Below are positions 1-7,611 of a stretch of 8,791 nt of DNA, piece after piece. The DNA lies in NCBI GenBank assembly GCA_017522745.1, contig JAFWYI010000120.1, positions 1 to 8,791 of the forward strand, in the 5' to 3' direction. The first letter of the stretch is position 1. Every line of letters starts with the position of its first letter. Made by a program: the position numbers and the translations under genes. Under the pieces are notes generated by a model that worked only from the letters and a program-made list of their open reading frames with translations, had not been told where the DNA came from and did not search any database. The stretch comes from Mailhella sp. Its GTDB lineage: Bacteria; Desulfobacterota; Desulfovibrionia; Desulfovibrionales; Desulfovibrionaceae.

Positions 1-1347
1 CCGCCCGAACCGGGAAAAGAGGATTCCAGCTATAGCACCGGCGAACTTCTGCCGTGGGACAGAGTAGACATCGACTTCACCCGGCAGGCCGAACATCTGG
101 AAGAAGAATTCGGCCGTGTGGTGGACGATGCCGTCAGCACCGGCGCAGATGCGGATGCCGTTCGGGCCGTGCTCGTTTCCGTGGCGGCGGATCCGCGCCC
201 CGTTCAGGAGCGCCATCTTGCCGAACTGGCCGAGCTGGCGCGCACGGCAGGCGTGAACGTCACCGGCTCCATGATACAGCGCGTAGCCACCATCCATCCC
301 CGTCATATACTTGGTAAAATGAAACTGGCAGAACTGGAGGTGCTGGCTCTTCAGGGGCAGGCGTCCCTTATCATTTTCGACGGCGAACTCAGCCCGGCAC
401 AGCTCAACAGCCTGTCCGAACTGACCGAACGAAAGGTGATGGACCGCACGCAGCTCATCCTCGATATTTTTGCGAAACACGCTGTCACCAAGGCGGGCAA
501 ACTTCAGGTCGAGATGGCTCAGCTCCAGTATTCGCTCCCACGCCTTGTGGGGAGCCGCCGCTCCATGGACAGACTTGCGGGTGGTATCTTCGGCAACAAA
601 GGCCGCGGCGAGACCAAGCTGGAACTCGACCGCCGCCGCATCCGTGAACGCATCACCCGCATCCGGAAGGATCTTGAAGAACTGCGGCGTCAGCGTTTCC
701 ATACCCGGGCACGAAGAGCGCGTCAGGGGCTGCCCCTCGCCGCGCTGGTAGGCTATACCAACGCCGGAAAATCCACGCTGCTCAACACGCTCACCAAAGC
801 CGATGTTCTGGCAGAGAACAAACTTTTTGCCACGCTCGACCCTACGACCCGCCGCCTGCGCTTCCCCAGAGAACGCGAACTGGTGCTGGCCGACACCGTG
901 GGCTTCATCCGCAGCCTGCCGAAAGAACTGACGGAAGCCTTCCGCGCCACACTGGAAGAACTGGAGGCCGCCGACCTCCTCATCCATGTCGTGGATGCCT
1001 CACATCCGGAACGGGACCAGCAGATGGAATCCGTGGAACGGATACTGGCGGAAATGGAGCTGCAAAGCGTCCCGCGTATCACTCTCATGAACAAGTGGGA
1101 CTGTGTCCCTACGGGGGATCGTGTAGCGCTCCTGCTCGACAGACCAGACGCCATCCCTGTTTCTGCGCTCACAGGGGCAGGACTGGAAAAGGCTGCGGCT
1201 ACGATCGAGCGCATGATGTTCGACGAGGGCGTGTGGCAGCGCCGTGACCCGCAAAGCTGGGACGACTTCGAAAAAGCCAGTAAAAAACGAAAAAAACACG
1301 ACGACCACGAAAAAACACTTGACGACGACACAGGATTCTGGCAATAA
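1..1347 (+). CDS. hflX: GTPase HflX, 5' end cut by window edge
   Basis: HflX is a cytoplasmic GTPase that binds the 50S subunit and splits or rescues ribosomes under stress (family knowledge). The frame is open from base 1 to TAA at 1345-1347, giving 448 visible residues; the true start lies upstream. The HflX N-terminal domain is recognisable up to about residue 200, including IFDGELSPAQ, DRTQLILDIF and KLQVEMAQLQY. A glycine-rich linker with GRGETKLE follows, then a charged helical region and the G domain: G1 GYTNAGKS (visible residues 251-258), G3 DTVGF (298-302), G4 NKWD (364-367) and G5 SAL (388-390). The C-terminal tail is rich in Lys, Asp and Glu. A GTG at 118 could be taken as a start, but residues before it (PWDRVDIDF) look like genuine protein, consistent with an N-terminal extension longer than in E. 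coli HflX. tRNA-Glu follows 17 bases after the stop. Confidence 0.95.
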   Translation, partial: PPEPGKEDSSYSTGELLPWDRVDIDFTRQAEHLEEEFGRVVDDAVSTGADADAVRAVLVSVAADPRPVQERHLAELAELARTAGVNVTGSMIQRVATIHPRHILGKMKLAELEVLALQGQASLIIFDGELSPAQLNSLSELTERKVMDRTQLILDIFAKHAVTKAGKLQVEMAQLQYSLPRLVGSRRSMDRLAGGIFGNKGRGETKLELDRRRIRERITRIRKDLEELRRQRFHTRARRARQGLPLAALVGYTNAGKSTLLNTLTKADVLAENKLFATLDPTTRRLRFPRERELVLADTVGFIRSLPKELTEAFRATLEELEAADLLIHVVDASHPERDQQMESVERILAEMELQSVPRITLMNKWDCVPTGDRVALLLDRPDAIPVSALTGAGLEKAAATIERMMFDEGVWQRRDPQSWDDFEKASKKRKKHDDHEKTLDDDTGFWQ

Positions 1348-1348
1348 A
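1319..1348 (+). promoter_or_regulatory. possible sigma-70 promoter for tRNA-Glu
   Basis: TTGACG at 1319-1324 matches the -35 consensus at 5 of 6 bases. AATAAA at 1343-1348 matches the -10 consensus at 4 of 6, with an 18-base spacer. A start near 1355 would lie about 10 bases before the mature tRNA. The promoter would sit inside the last codons of hflX, its -10 box covering the hflX stop. The tRNA could also be transcribed by read-through from hflX. This is a pattern match only. Confidence 0.35.
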
Positions 1349-1364
1349 CACCAACACACAATGT

Positions 1365-1441
1365 GTCCCCATCGTCTAGTCGGCCCAGGACAGCGGCCTT
1401 TCACGCCGTCAACAGGGGTTCAAATCCCCTTGGGGACGCCA
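1365..1441 (+). tRNA. tRNA-Glu (anticodon UUC), CCA encoded
   Basis: The sequence folds as a complete tRNA. The acceptor stem is GTCCCCA with TGGGGAC. The D stem is GTCT/GGAC. The anticodon stem is GCGGC/GCCGT with the loop CTTTCAC, which places anticodon TTC at positions 34-36 and reads Glu codons GAA/GAG. The T arm is AGGGG-TTCAAAT-CCCCT. The discriminator is G1438 and CCA is encoded at 1439-1441. The gene lies just after hflX on the same strand. Its 3' end abuts a minus-strand tyrosine integrase cassette, the classic position of an integration site. The tRNA itself is intact. Confidence 0.96.
1425..1441 (+). other. putative attachment site attL in the tRNA-Glu 3' end
   Basis: Tyrosine integrases commonly use the T arm and 3' end of a tRNA gene as attB (established knowledge). 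Here the 3' end of tRNA-Glu is followed at once by non-core sequence and an integrase gene. Bases 1427-1436 (CCCTTGGGGA) recur exactly at 3283-3292 on the far side of the cassette. The site is inferred from position and this short match; the crossover point cannot be fixed. Confidence 0.4.
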
Positions 1442-1453
1442 AATATTTCAATC

Positions 1454-1507
1454 GGTTACAGCTAGGTAATTGGTTATACGAATCCGGGTTACAAAACTTG
1501 GGTTACA
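1454..1507 (+). repeat. clustered GGTTA(C/T)A direct repeats, possible integrase arm sites
   Basis: GGTTACA occurs at 1454-1460, 1487-1493 and 1501-1507. A one-base variant, GGTTATA, is at 1472-1478. The last two exact copies are part of a 10-base direct repeat, GGGTTACAAA, at 1486-1495 and 1500-1509. The four copies start 18, 15 and 14 bases apart, within 55 bases of the tRNA end. Short repeated arm-type sites bound by the integrase N-terminal domain are typical next to att cores, so that role is plausible but inferred. Confidence 0.4.
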
Positions 1508-1546
1508 AATTCCTCAGGAGTACGATTCCTGGGGAATTTTGTTTTT
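1507..1546 (+). terminator. Rho-independent terminator downstream of tRNA-Glu
   Basis: The arms are AAATTCCTCAGGAG (1507-1520) and TTCCTGGGGAATTT (1526-1539) around a 5-base loop. They pair along their whole length with two G-T wobbles. The T-rich run TGTTTTT follows at 1540-1546, so it would stop plus-strand transcripts of hflX and tRNA-Glu. On the minus strand no strong T run follows. The integrase stop codon (1514-1516) and its last codons are written in this hairpin. If the tRNA end is attL, the terminator belongs to the inserted segment. Confidence 0.75.
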
Positions 1547-2638
1547 AACCAATCCGCATACAGACTGGCCGACCTTGCTCTTCTCCAAGGCATTCAGAAT
1601 CTCCGAGTGATTCGAGTACAGGCCCGCGCTCTTCACATACCGATCAGTCGTAGTAGCGCGAGAATGTCCCATCAGAATCTGAGCGGCATTCAAGCCCGAT
1701 CCCTCGTAAGCGATTGCCGCACTTTTATGCCTGATAGCGTGGAAGCCGAAAGGTTTCACGCCAGCCTTTTCGCAGATCTGCTTCATGAAGTGCATCCGCT
1801 GAGTGAACGGCTGCCCTAAACTACTTTCGCACTGGGTCTGCATGAAGACGTTGTCCACCTTGCACGGGCGGTTTTCTTTCCACCAGAGCAGAAGCTGAAC
1901 CAGTTCAGGATGGATCCGAAGCCAGCGCACCCGTTCTTCCTGTGAACGCGTTTTATGGTCGGTCAAGCGAATCCTTCCTTCAGTAAGATTCACGTCATCC
2001 CAAGTCAGGCGGAAGACTTCACCACGCCGCGCTCCCGTGTAGAAAAAGGTCAGCAGCATAACAAGATCCTGCCCTGTTACCACCTGAAGCACTTTGATAA
2101 AGTCTTCGTCGGATGGAACGTATCGTTCGCTCTTGTCCTCTGGAAAGGGTTTAATCCGCTCAATCGGACATATGACCTGTGGGAATCCATCAAAATAGTG
2201 AACGCCCCAGGACCATGCCGCCATAAGGTTCTTGCGGTGCTTGTTGGCAACCTTTGCACCTCTGTCGTCATGTATGACCGACAGAAACTTGAAGAATACA
2301 GGTGTGGTCATTTCGAGTATCGACTCGATGTTATCCTCGCTACAAAAGGCAAGGAAATCCTTCATGACCAGTTTCTTTTCGGCGTAGGTTTTTTCACCCG
2401 TGTGCCGCTGAGCATAATCCAGGTAGTTCTCGACCCATGAAATAAGAATTTCTAATTCCGTGCGGGTCTTGATCCCAGTCAAAATTCGTTCCTTCTCCGC
2501 TTCCTCCCATTCTTTTGCTTCGCGCCAGTATTTTCCGTGCTTCTTTCCCGATAGGAACATCTTGCACGCTACTTGCTTTCCATCGAGGATGACTCGCGCC
2601 ATCCAGCAATTTCCTTTGTCCGGTCTCAGTGTCGGCAT
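1514..2638 (-). CDS. int: tyrosine recombinase / phage-type integrase
   Basis: This 374-residue site-specific recombinase of the tyrosine (lambda integrase) family would cut and rejoin DNA at the neighbouring tRNA-Glu attachment site. The N-terminal part (about 1-60, MPTLRPDKGN...) looks like an arm-binding domain, 65-165 is a helical core-binding domain, and 170-345 is the catalytic domain. All expected catalytic residues are visible: R204 in TGARRGE, K229 in DHKTRS, H300 and R303 in HAIRH, H325 in MGHSRATTTDRY, and the nucleophile Y334. The start is ATG at 2638. GGAG lies 10 bases upstream on the minus strand and an in-frame TAG lies 18 bases upstream, so no longer N-terminus is possible. 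The start falls inside the upstream HTH frame. The last codons run through the terminator hairpin beside the tRNA. The enzyme appears intact. Confidence 0.93.
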   Translation of the reverse strand: MPTLRPDKGNCWMARVILDGKQVACKMFLSGKKHGKYWREAKEWEEAEKERILTGIKTRTELEILISWVENYLDYAQRHTGEKTYAEKKLVMKDFLAFCSEDNIESILEMTTPVFFKFLSVIHDDRGAKVANKHRKNLMAAWSWGVHYFDGFPQVICPIERIKPFPEDKSERYVPSDEDFIKVLQVVTGQDLVMLLTFFYTGARRGEVFRLTWDDVNLTEGRIRLTDHKTRSQEERVRWLRIHPELVQLLLWWKENRPCKVDNVFMQTQCESSLGQPFTQRMHFMKQICEKAGVKPFGFHAIRHKSAAIAYEGSGLNAAQILMGHSRATTTDRYVKSAGLYSNHSEILNALEKSKVGQSVCGLVKNKIPQESYS

Positions 2639-2849
2639 TTCTGAAATACTCCACTACTGTGCCCCAATGAAACCTCCAGCGGTTCCCAAAACGCCTACCG
2701 CCTAAGCCATAGGCTATCTCTTCGATGGTTCTTCGGTCAAGGCGTAGGGCTTTTGAAAGCTCGCTAATGCTGAGAATAGAGTTGTAATGTAATTTTTCTC
2801 TACATAAGGTCTTTCTTTTATTGCTTTTATGTTTTTTGTTTCTACTCAT
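2394..2849 (-). CDS. excisionase-like winged-HTH protein overlapping int
   Basis: The frame encodes 151 residues. Residues 1-20 are basic (Lys/Arg-rich). Residues 24-70 read as a MerR/excisionase-type winged helix: a helix-turn-helix around ILSISELSKALRLDRRTIEE, then a wing (GGRRFGNRWRF) and a closing helix (WGTVVEYFR). Proteins of this type bend DNA at att sites and set the direction of recombination, and they commonly sit just before int. The remaining 81 residues overlap int in another frame over 245 bases and resemble no domain I know. The useful protein may therefore be only the first ~75 residues, with an accidental tail. The ATG at 2849 overlaps the stop of the upstream LuxR-type gene (ATGAGTAG), which suggests translational coupling. 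The exact function is inferred from fold and position. Confidence 0.6.
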   Translation of the reverse strand: MSRNKKHKSNKRKTLCREKLHYNSILSISELSKALRLDRRTIEEIAYGLGGRRFGNRWRFHWGTVVEYFRNADTETGQRKLLDGASHPRWKASSVQDVPIGKEARKILARSKRMGGSGEGTNFDWDQDPHGIRNSYFMGRELPGLCSAAHG

Positions 2850-3233
2850 TTTTGCTATAAAGTTTTGAAATTAATTCGATAATAGTCCTGCAGTTGTTAC
2901 GAATTAGCATATCTTCTTTATGGCGTCTAACACAATAAAAGCTTATACTAATTTTATTTGCAATATTCTTTGATGTTTCTCCGACAAGAAGATGATTTAT
3001 AATTTGAATGTCTCTAGATGTAAGATTTAGTTTAGAGTAATTTATTGTCTTGCCGTGAAATGTTTTATAAAGTAGGTTTATCCTGTTTTTTGCATTATAG
3101 ATCTTCATTAATGCACTTAAGTGTATATAGAGAGTTCCCAATGTAATCTCAAGTTTTGACGAGATTTCTCTTTGAGAGAAACCTGCCTGGAGAAATGCCA
3201 AATTTTTTTTTGAGTATTAGTTAACTCTTTCAT
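2842..3233 (-). CDS. tandem LuxR-type HTH protein, frame-broken at an A9 run
   Basis: An ATG at 3233 has a good ribosome site (GAGG, 7-base spacer). It reads MKELTNTQKK and then enters nine A bases (plus strand T9, 3203-3211), after which its frame is not LuxR-like. In the adjacent frame, open from a TTG at 3201 to TAG at 2842-2844, the protein continues as 119 residues. Joining the two parts, equal to one extra A or a -1 slip, gives about 130 residues with two GerE/LuxR-type DNA-binding domains. HTH1 spans about 3-57 (LTNTQKK joined to FLQAGFSQREIS...GTLYIHLS). HTH2 spans about 69-124 (LTSRDIQIINHLL...KNIANKISIS...RRHKEDML). No receiver or ligand-binding domain is present. The coding region is strongly AT-rich, unlike the flanking core genes. 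It heads an overlapping trio with the excisionase-like gene and int, so a regulator of the element is likely. Alternatives are a pseudogene, phase variation, recoding, or a sequencing error in the homopolymer. Confidence 0.65.
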
Positions 3234-3282
3234 TTCATTACCTCATTTTAAAGAGTTTCATTTCAAATAGCATCTTTACTTT

Positions 3283-3292
3283 CCCTTGGGGA
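3283..3292 (+). other. putative right attachment remnant (attR)
   Basis: CCCTTGGGGA is identical to bases 1427-1436 in the tRNA-Glu 3' end. Similarity extends weakly on both sides: the tRNA copy reads TCCCCTTGGGGACGCCA and this copy TTCCCTTGGGGATTGGCA. It lies between the AT-rich cassette and the pyrG terminator, exactly where the right boundary is expected. The short length and near-palindromic composition leave room for coincidence. Confidence 0.35.
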
Positions 3293-3351
3293 TTGGCATT
3301 TTCTTATAGAAGACAAGAAAATTTTGATTGATCACCTACCGATGAGCTATG

Positions 3352-3399
3352 AATACAAACCCCTCCTCGGAAAGATTTATGGTTCTTTCCGAGGAGGGG
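3352..3399 (-). terminator. pyrG Rho-independent terminator
   Basis: A perfect 16-bp inverted repeat has arms 3360-3375 (CCCCTCCTCGGAAAGA) and 3384-3399 with an 8-base loop. Read on the minus strand, the stem is followed by TTTGTATT (3359-3352). It lies 44 bases after the pyrG stop codon. It also appears to mark the point where core chromosome resumes after the inserted cassette. Confidence 0.85.
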
Positions 3400-3443
3400 C
3401 ATAGTCACTATTTTCAGATGATCTCGTAGTTGTTTTTTAGCAG

Positions 3444-5209
<1,766 letters not shown>

Positions 5210-5215
5210 TCGCCC

Positions 5216-6880
5216 ATGAACGACGAAGAATCATCCAGAATCCCCTCCTTGTTTTTGCCGCCGGTTTCCCGGCCTGCAGACTGTCTGCCTCTGCACGACT
5301 CATCCTCCTTGCCTCCGGAACGGCGTGAAAATACCGGTGAACTCCGCCTGCTTTTTGAGCTTGCGCAGGTTCTCGACTGCTCTAACGATATCGGGCATAC
5401 CCTGGATGCCTGTCTGGCTCTCATGGCGCAGTACATGCACATGATGAGGGGCATGATCACGCTGGTGTCGCCCCATACCGGCGAGATCCATCTTGAGACC
5501 GCCTATGGCCTGAAGCCGCTTGAAATGCAGCGCGGGCACTATGCCCCGGGAGAAGGTGTCACCGGGCGTGTCATCCAGAGCGGACACCCCATGGTGGTAT
5601 CCAACGTTTCCAGCAGTCCCATATTTCTGAACCGGACCCGCTCCAGAAATCTCCAGAAAGACAGTATCTCGTTCATCTGCGTCCCTATAAAGCTTGAGGA
5701 CGAAGTTCTTGGCGCGCTTTCTGTAGACCGCATTTTCACAGACTCCGTCACCCTTGAAGAAGATGAGCGCCTGCTTTCCATCATCGCTTCGATGATAGCT
5801 CGTGCCGCAAAGGTCAGGCAGAAGGTCATGGAGGAACGCATGGAGGCTCGCGAGGATAAATACCTCTGTGAGTCTGAGCTTCCGCTCCGTCCTCGCGGCT
5901 TTGTGGGAAACTCCGAAGCTATGCGCATGGTTTATGAACAGATAGCTCAGGTCGCCGACTCTTCCACCACGGTATTCCTGCATGGCGAAAGCGGGACGGG
6001 TAAAGAACTGGCGGCTCGTGCCATCCATGCCTCCAGCTCTCGCGGGAATGGTCCGTTCATATCCCTGAACTGTGCGGCTCTGCCGGAAAATCTGATCGAA
6101 AGCGAACTGTTCGGCCATGAGAAAGGGGCGTTCACCGGCGCGTACGGCATACGAAAGGGGCGCTTCGAGCTGGCCGATGGCGGCACCCTGTTCCTTGACG
6201 AGGTGGGCGAACTTTCTCTGCTTACCCAGGCCAAACTGCTGCGAGTCCTTCAGGAACGCAGCTTTGAAAGACTTGGTGGCATGACCAGCATAGCTGTCGA
6301 CGTTCGCATCATCACGGCAACGAACCGAAGCCTTCTGCACATGGTAGAAGAGGGCACGTTCCGGCGTGATCTGTACTATCGTCTCAATGTCTTTCCCATC
6401 CATATGCCGTCTCTCCGGGAGAGGCAGAACGACATCCAGCCTCTTGCCGTTCATTTCGTCGACAAGTACGCCACGGCCAGCAAACGGCATGGCATACGTC
6501 TTTCGCTTACCGTTATGGATATGCTCCAGCGATACGACTGGCCGGGCAATATCCGCGAATTGGAAAACGTCATAGAACGAGCCGTTCTCCTTGTTGGTCA
6601 GGAAGGACTTATTCTGCCCCAACATCTTCCCGGAGAACTCCATAGCATCCATTGCCCTGCCCATACCGGAGCGAAAAAGGATACCCCCGTTCCATTCATG
6701 GCATCCGGTACTCTGCAAGAACGTCTGGATGAACTGGAGCGTGCCTGTATTTCTGAAGCTCTGACACGCTATGAAGGCCATATGGGGCATGCCGCACAGG
6801 CTCTTGGCCTGACCGAACGGGTCATGGCCCTTCGTATGAAGAAGTACGGCATCAGCTACAAGAGCTTCCGCCGACATTAG
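5216..6880 (+). CDS. NifA-type sigma-54-dependent transcriptional activator
   Basis: This 554-residue bacterial enhancer-binding protein uses ATP hydrolysis to open promoters held by sigma-54 RNA polymerase. Residues 40-200 form a GAF domain strongly resembling that of NifA, with [13 protein letters not shown] (111-123) and ISFICVPIK. The AAA+ domain (about 228-460) has Walker A GESGTGKE (257-264), the sigma-54-contacting GAFTGA loop (304-309), Walker B GGTLFLDE (322-329), sensor I ITATN (366-370), arginine-finger region [12 protein letters not shown] (382-393) and sensor [12 protein letters not shown] (442-451). A Fis-type HTH ends the protein (about 500-554). The linker has a single Cys (480), so the C-X4-C oxygen motif of some NifA proteins is absent. 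No nif gene is nearby, so its target is unknown. ATG 5216 is the only ATG before the GAF domain. Its stop overlaps the purC stop, tail to tail. Confidence 0.92.
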   Translation: MNDEESSRIPSLFLPPVSRPADCLPLHDSSSLPPERRENTGELRLLFELAQVLDCSNDIGHTLDACLALMAQYMHMMRGMITLVSPHTGEIHLETAYGLKPLEMQRGHYAPGEGVTGRVIQSGHPMVVSNVSSSPIFLNRTRSRNLQKDSISFICVPIKLEDEVLGALSVDRIFTDSVTLEEDERLLSIIASMIARAAKVRQKVMEERMEAREDKYLCESELPLRPRGFVGNSEAMRMVYEQIAQVADSSTTVFLHGESGTGKELAARAIHASSSRGNGPFISLNCAALPENLIESELFGHEKGAFTGAYGIRKGRFELADGGTLFLDEVGELSLLTQAKLLRVLQERSFERLGGMTSIAVDVRIITATNRSLLHMVEEGTFRRDLYYRLNVFPIHMPSLRERQNDIQPLAVHFVDKYATASKRHGIRLSLTVMDMLQRYDWPGNIRELENVIERAVLLVGQEGLILPQHLPGELHSIHCPAHTGAKKDTPVPFMASGTLQERLDELERACISEALTRYEGHMGHAAQALGLTERVMALRMKKYGISYKSFRRH

Positions 6881-7590
6881 AAGGTCTCCAAAACTCGTCT
6901 CATGATTTCCTGATAGGCCTCCTCTACTCTGCCCAGATCACGACGGAAGCGATCCTTGTCGAGCTTTTCTTGGGTAGACGAATCCCAGAGCCGACAGGTA
7001 TCCGGGCTTATTTCATCTGCGAGAATGAGCAATCCATCAGCAGTTCGTCCGAACTCCAGCTTGAAGTCCACAAGAGTCACCCCACGTTTATTCCAGAATT
7101 GCTGGAGCCAGATGTTTACCCTCTGCGCGTAGCTCTTTATGCTCATGATCTCTTCATCTGAAGCCAGTCCCAAAGCTTCAGCGGCGCTGGAACAGATGAG
7201 GGGATCTTTCAGAGCATCGTTTTTATAGCAGAACTCTATAACTGGCTTAGCAAAACGTATACCTTCCTCCACACCGTACAGTCGAGAGAATGATCCTGCA
7301 GAGATATTGCGGACAACGACTTCCAACGGCACGATGGAGACACGGCGCACGAGCGTTTCGCGTTCGTTCAGCTCTTCGATAAAGTGAGTGGGGATGCCTG
7401 CCTGTTCCAGCCTGCTCATGAGAAGATTGCTCATACGGTTATTGACAATGCCCTTGCCCGCGATACTGCCCTTTTTCAGACCGTTGAACGCCGTGGCGTC
7501 ATCCTTGTAGCTGACGATGAGTTTTTCGGAATCGTCCGTACAATAGACACGTTTAGCCTTTCCTTCGTACAGAAGTTCTTTCTTTTCCAT
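6877..7590 (-). CDS. purC: SAICAR synthetase (phosphoribosylaminoimidazole-succinocarboxamide synthase)
   Basis: PurC joins aspartate to CAIR using ATP to give SAICAR in de novo purine synthesis, in the cytoplasm. The 237-residue length is typical of the short bacterial form. Family motifs are visible: [11 protein letters not shown] near the N-terminus (7-16), [10 protein letters not shown] (91-100), DFKLEFG (175-181) and [13 protein letters not shown] (191-203). The ATG at 7590 has GGAGG 8 bases upstream (7599-7603). It follows purF by 21 bases on the same strand, so the two are almost certainly one purine operon with purC distal. The stop TAA (6877-6879) overlaps the stop of the convergent NifA-type gene by 4 bases; no hairpin terminator separates them. 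Confidence 0.97.
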   Translation of the reverse strand: MEKKELLYEGKAKRVYCTDDSEKLIVSYKDDATAFNGLKKGSIAGKGIVNNRMSNLLMSRLEQAGIPTHFIEELNERETLVRRVSIVPLEVVVRNISAGSFSRLYGVEEGIRFAKPVIEFCYKNDALKDPLICSSAAEALGLASDEEIMSIKSYAQRVNIWLQQFWNKRGVTLVDFKLEFGRTADGLLILADEISPDTCRLWDSSTQEKLDKDRFRRDLGRVEEAYQEIMRRVLETF

Positions 7591-7611
7591 GTTCCTCTCC
7601 TCCCTCGCTCT

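Larger units (their letters stand above)
1442..3292. mobile_element. small tRNA-Glu-linked integrative element or its remnant
   Basis: Between tRNA-Glu and the pyrG terminator lies about 1.85 kb holding only three minus-strand genes: tandem LuxR-type HTH, excisionase-like HTH and tyrosine integrase. Each overlaps the next. The regulator end is markedly AT-rich (53 of 180 bases G/C at 2881-3060), unlike hflX or the pur genes. The left end touches the tRNA 3' end; the right end is marked by a 10-base copy of tRNA sequence. No capsid, replication, defence or resistance cargo is seen. It could be a minimal element mobilised by others, or what remains after deletion of a larger one. The right boundary is uncertain. 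Confidence 0.55.

Noticed and set aside
118..120. GTG as the start of hflX
   Set aside because: The frame is open to base 1, and the upstream residues look like the extended N-terminus of HflX. The gene is cut by the window edge.
1955..2440. A 161-codon plus-strand frame inside int
   Set aside because: It is antisense to the catalytic integrase, has no recognisable domain, and int has full catalytic residues in its own frame.
3199..3201. TTG at 3201 as the true start of the LuxR-type gene
   Set aside because: It lies within the HTH and has no ribosome site at proper spacing; the A run precedes it directly. The ATG at 3233 has a good ribosome site and supplies the missing HTH residues.
3298..3322. 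AT-only inverted repeat (ATTTTCTT / AAGAAAAT) as a terminator or operator
   Set aside because: The stem is 8 A/T-rich pairs with a 9-base loop in an AT-rich stretch, so chance is a good explanation. It could be the relic of the original tRNA terminator, but it is too weak to call.
5300..6877. A 525-codon open frame on the minus strand, opposite the NifA-type activator
   Set aside because: It mirrors a clear GAF/AAA+/Fis gene. Long antisense frames are common opposite sigma-54 activators because of codon bias. The translation shows no coherent domain.
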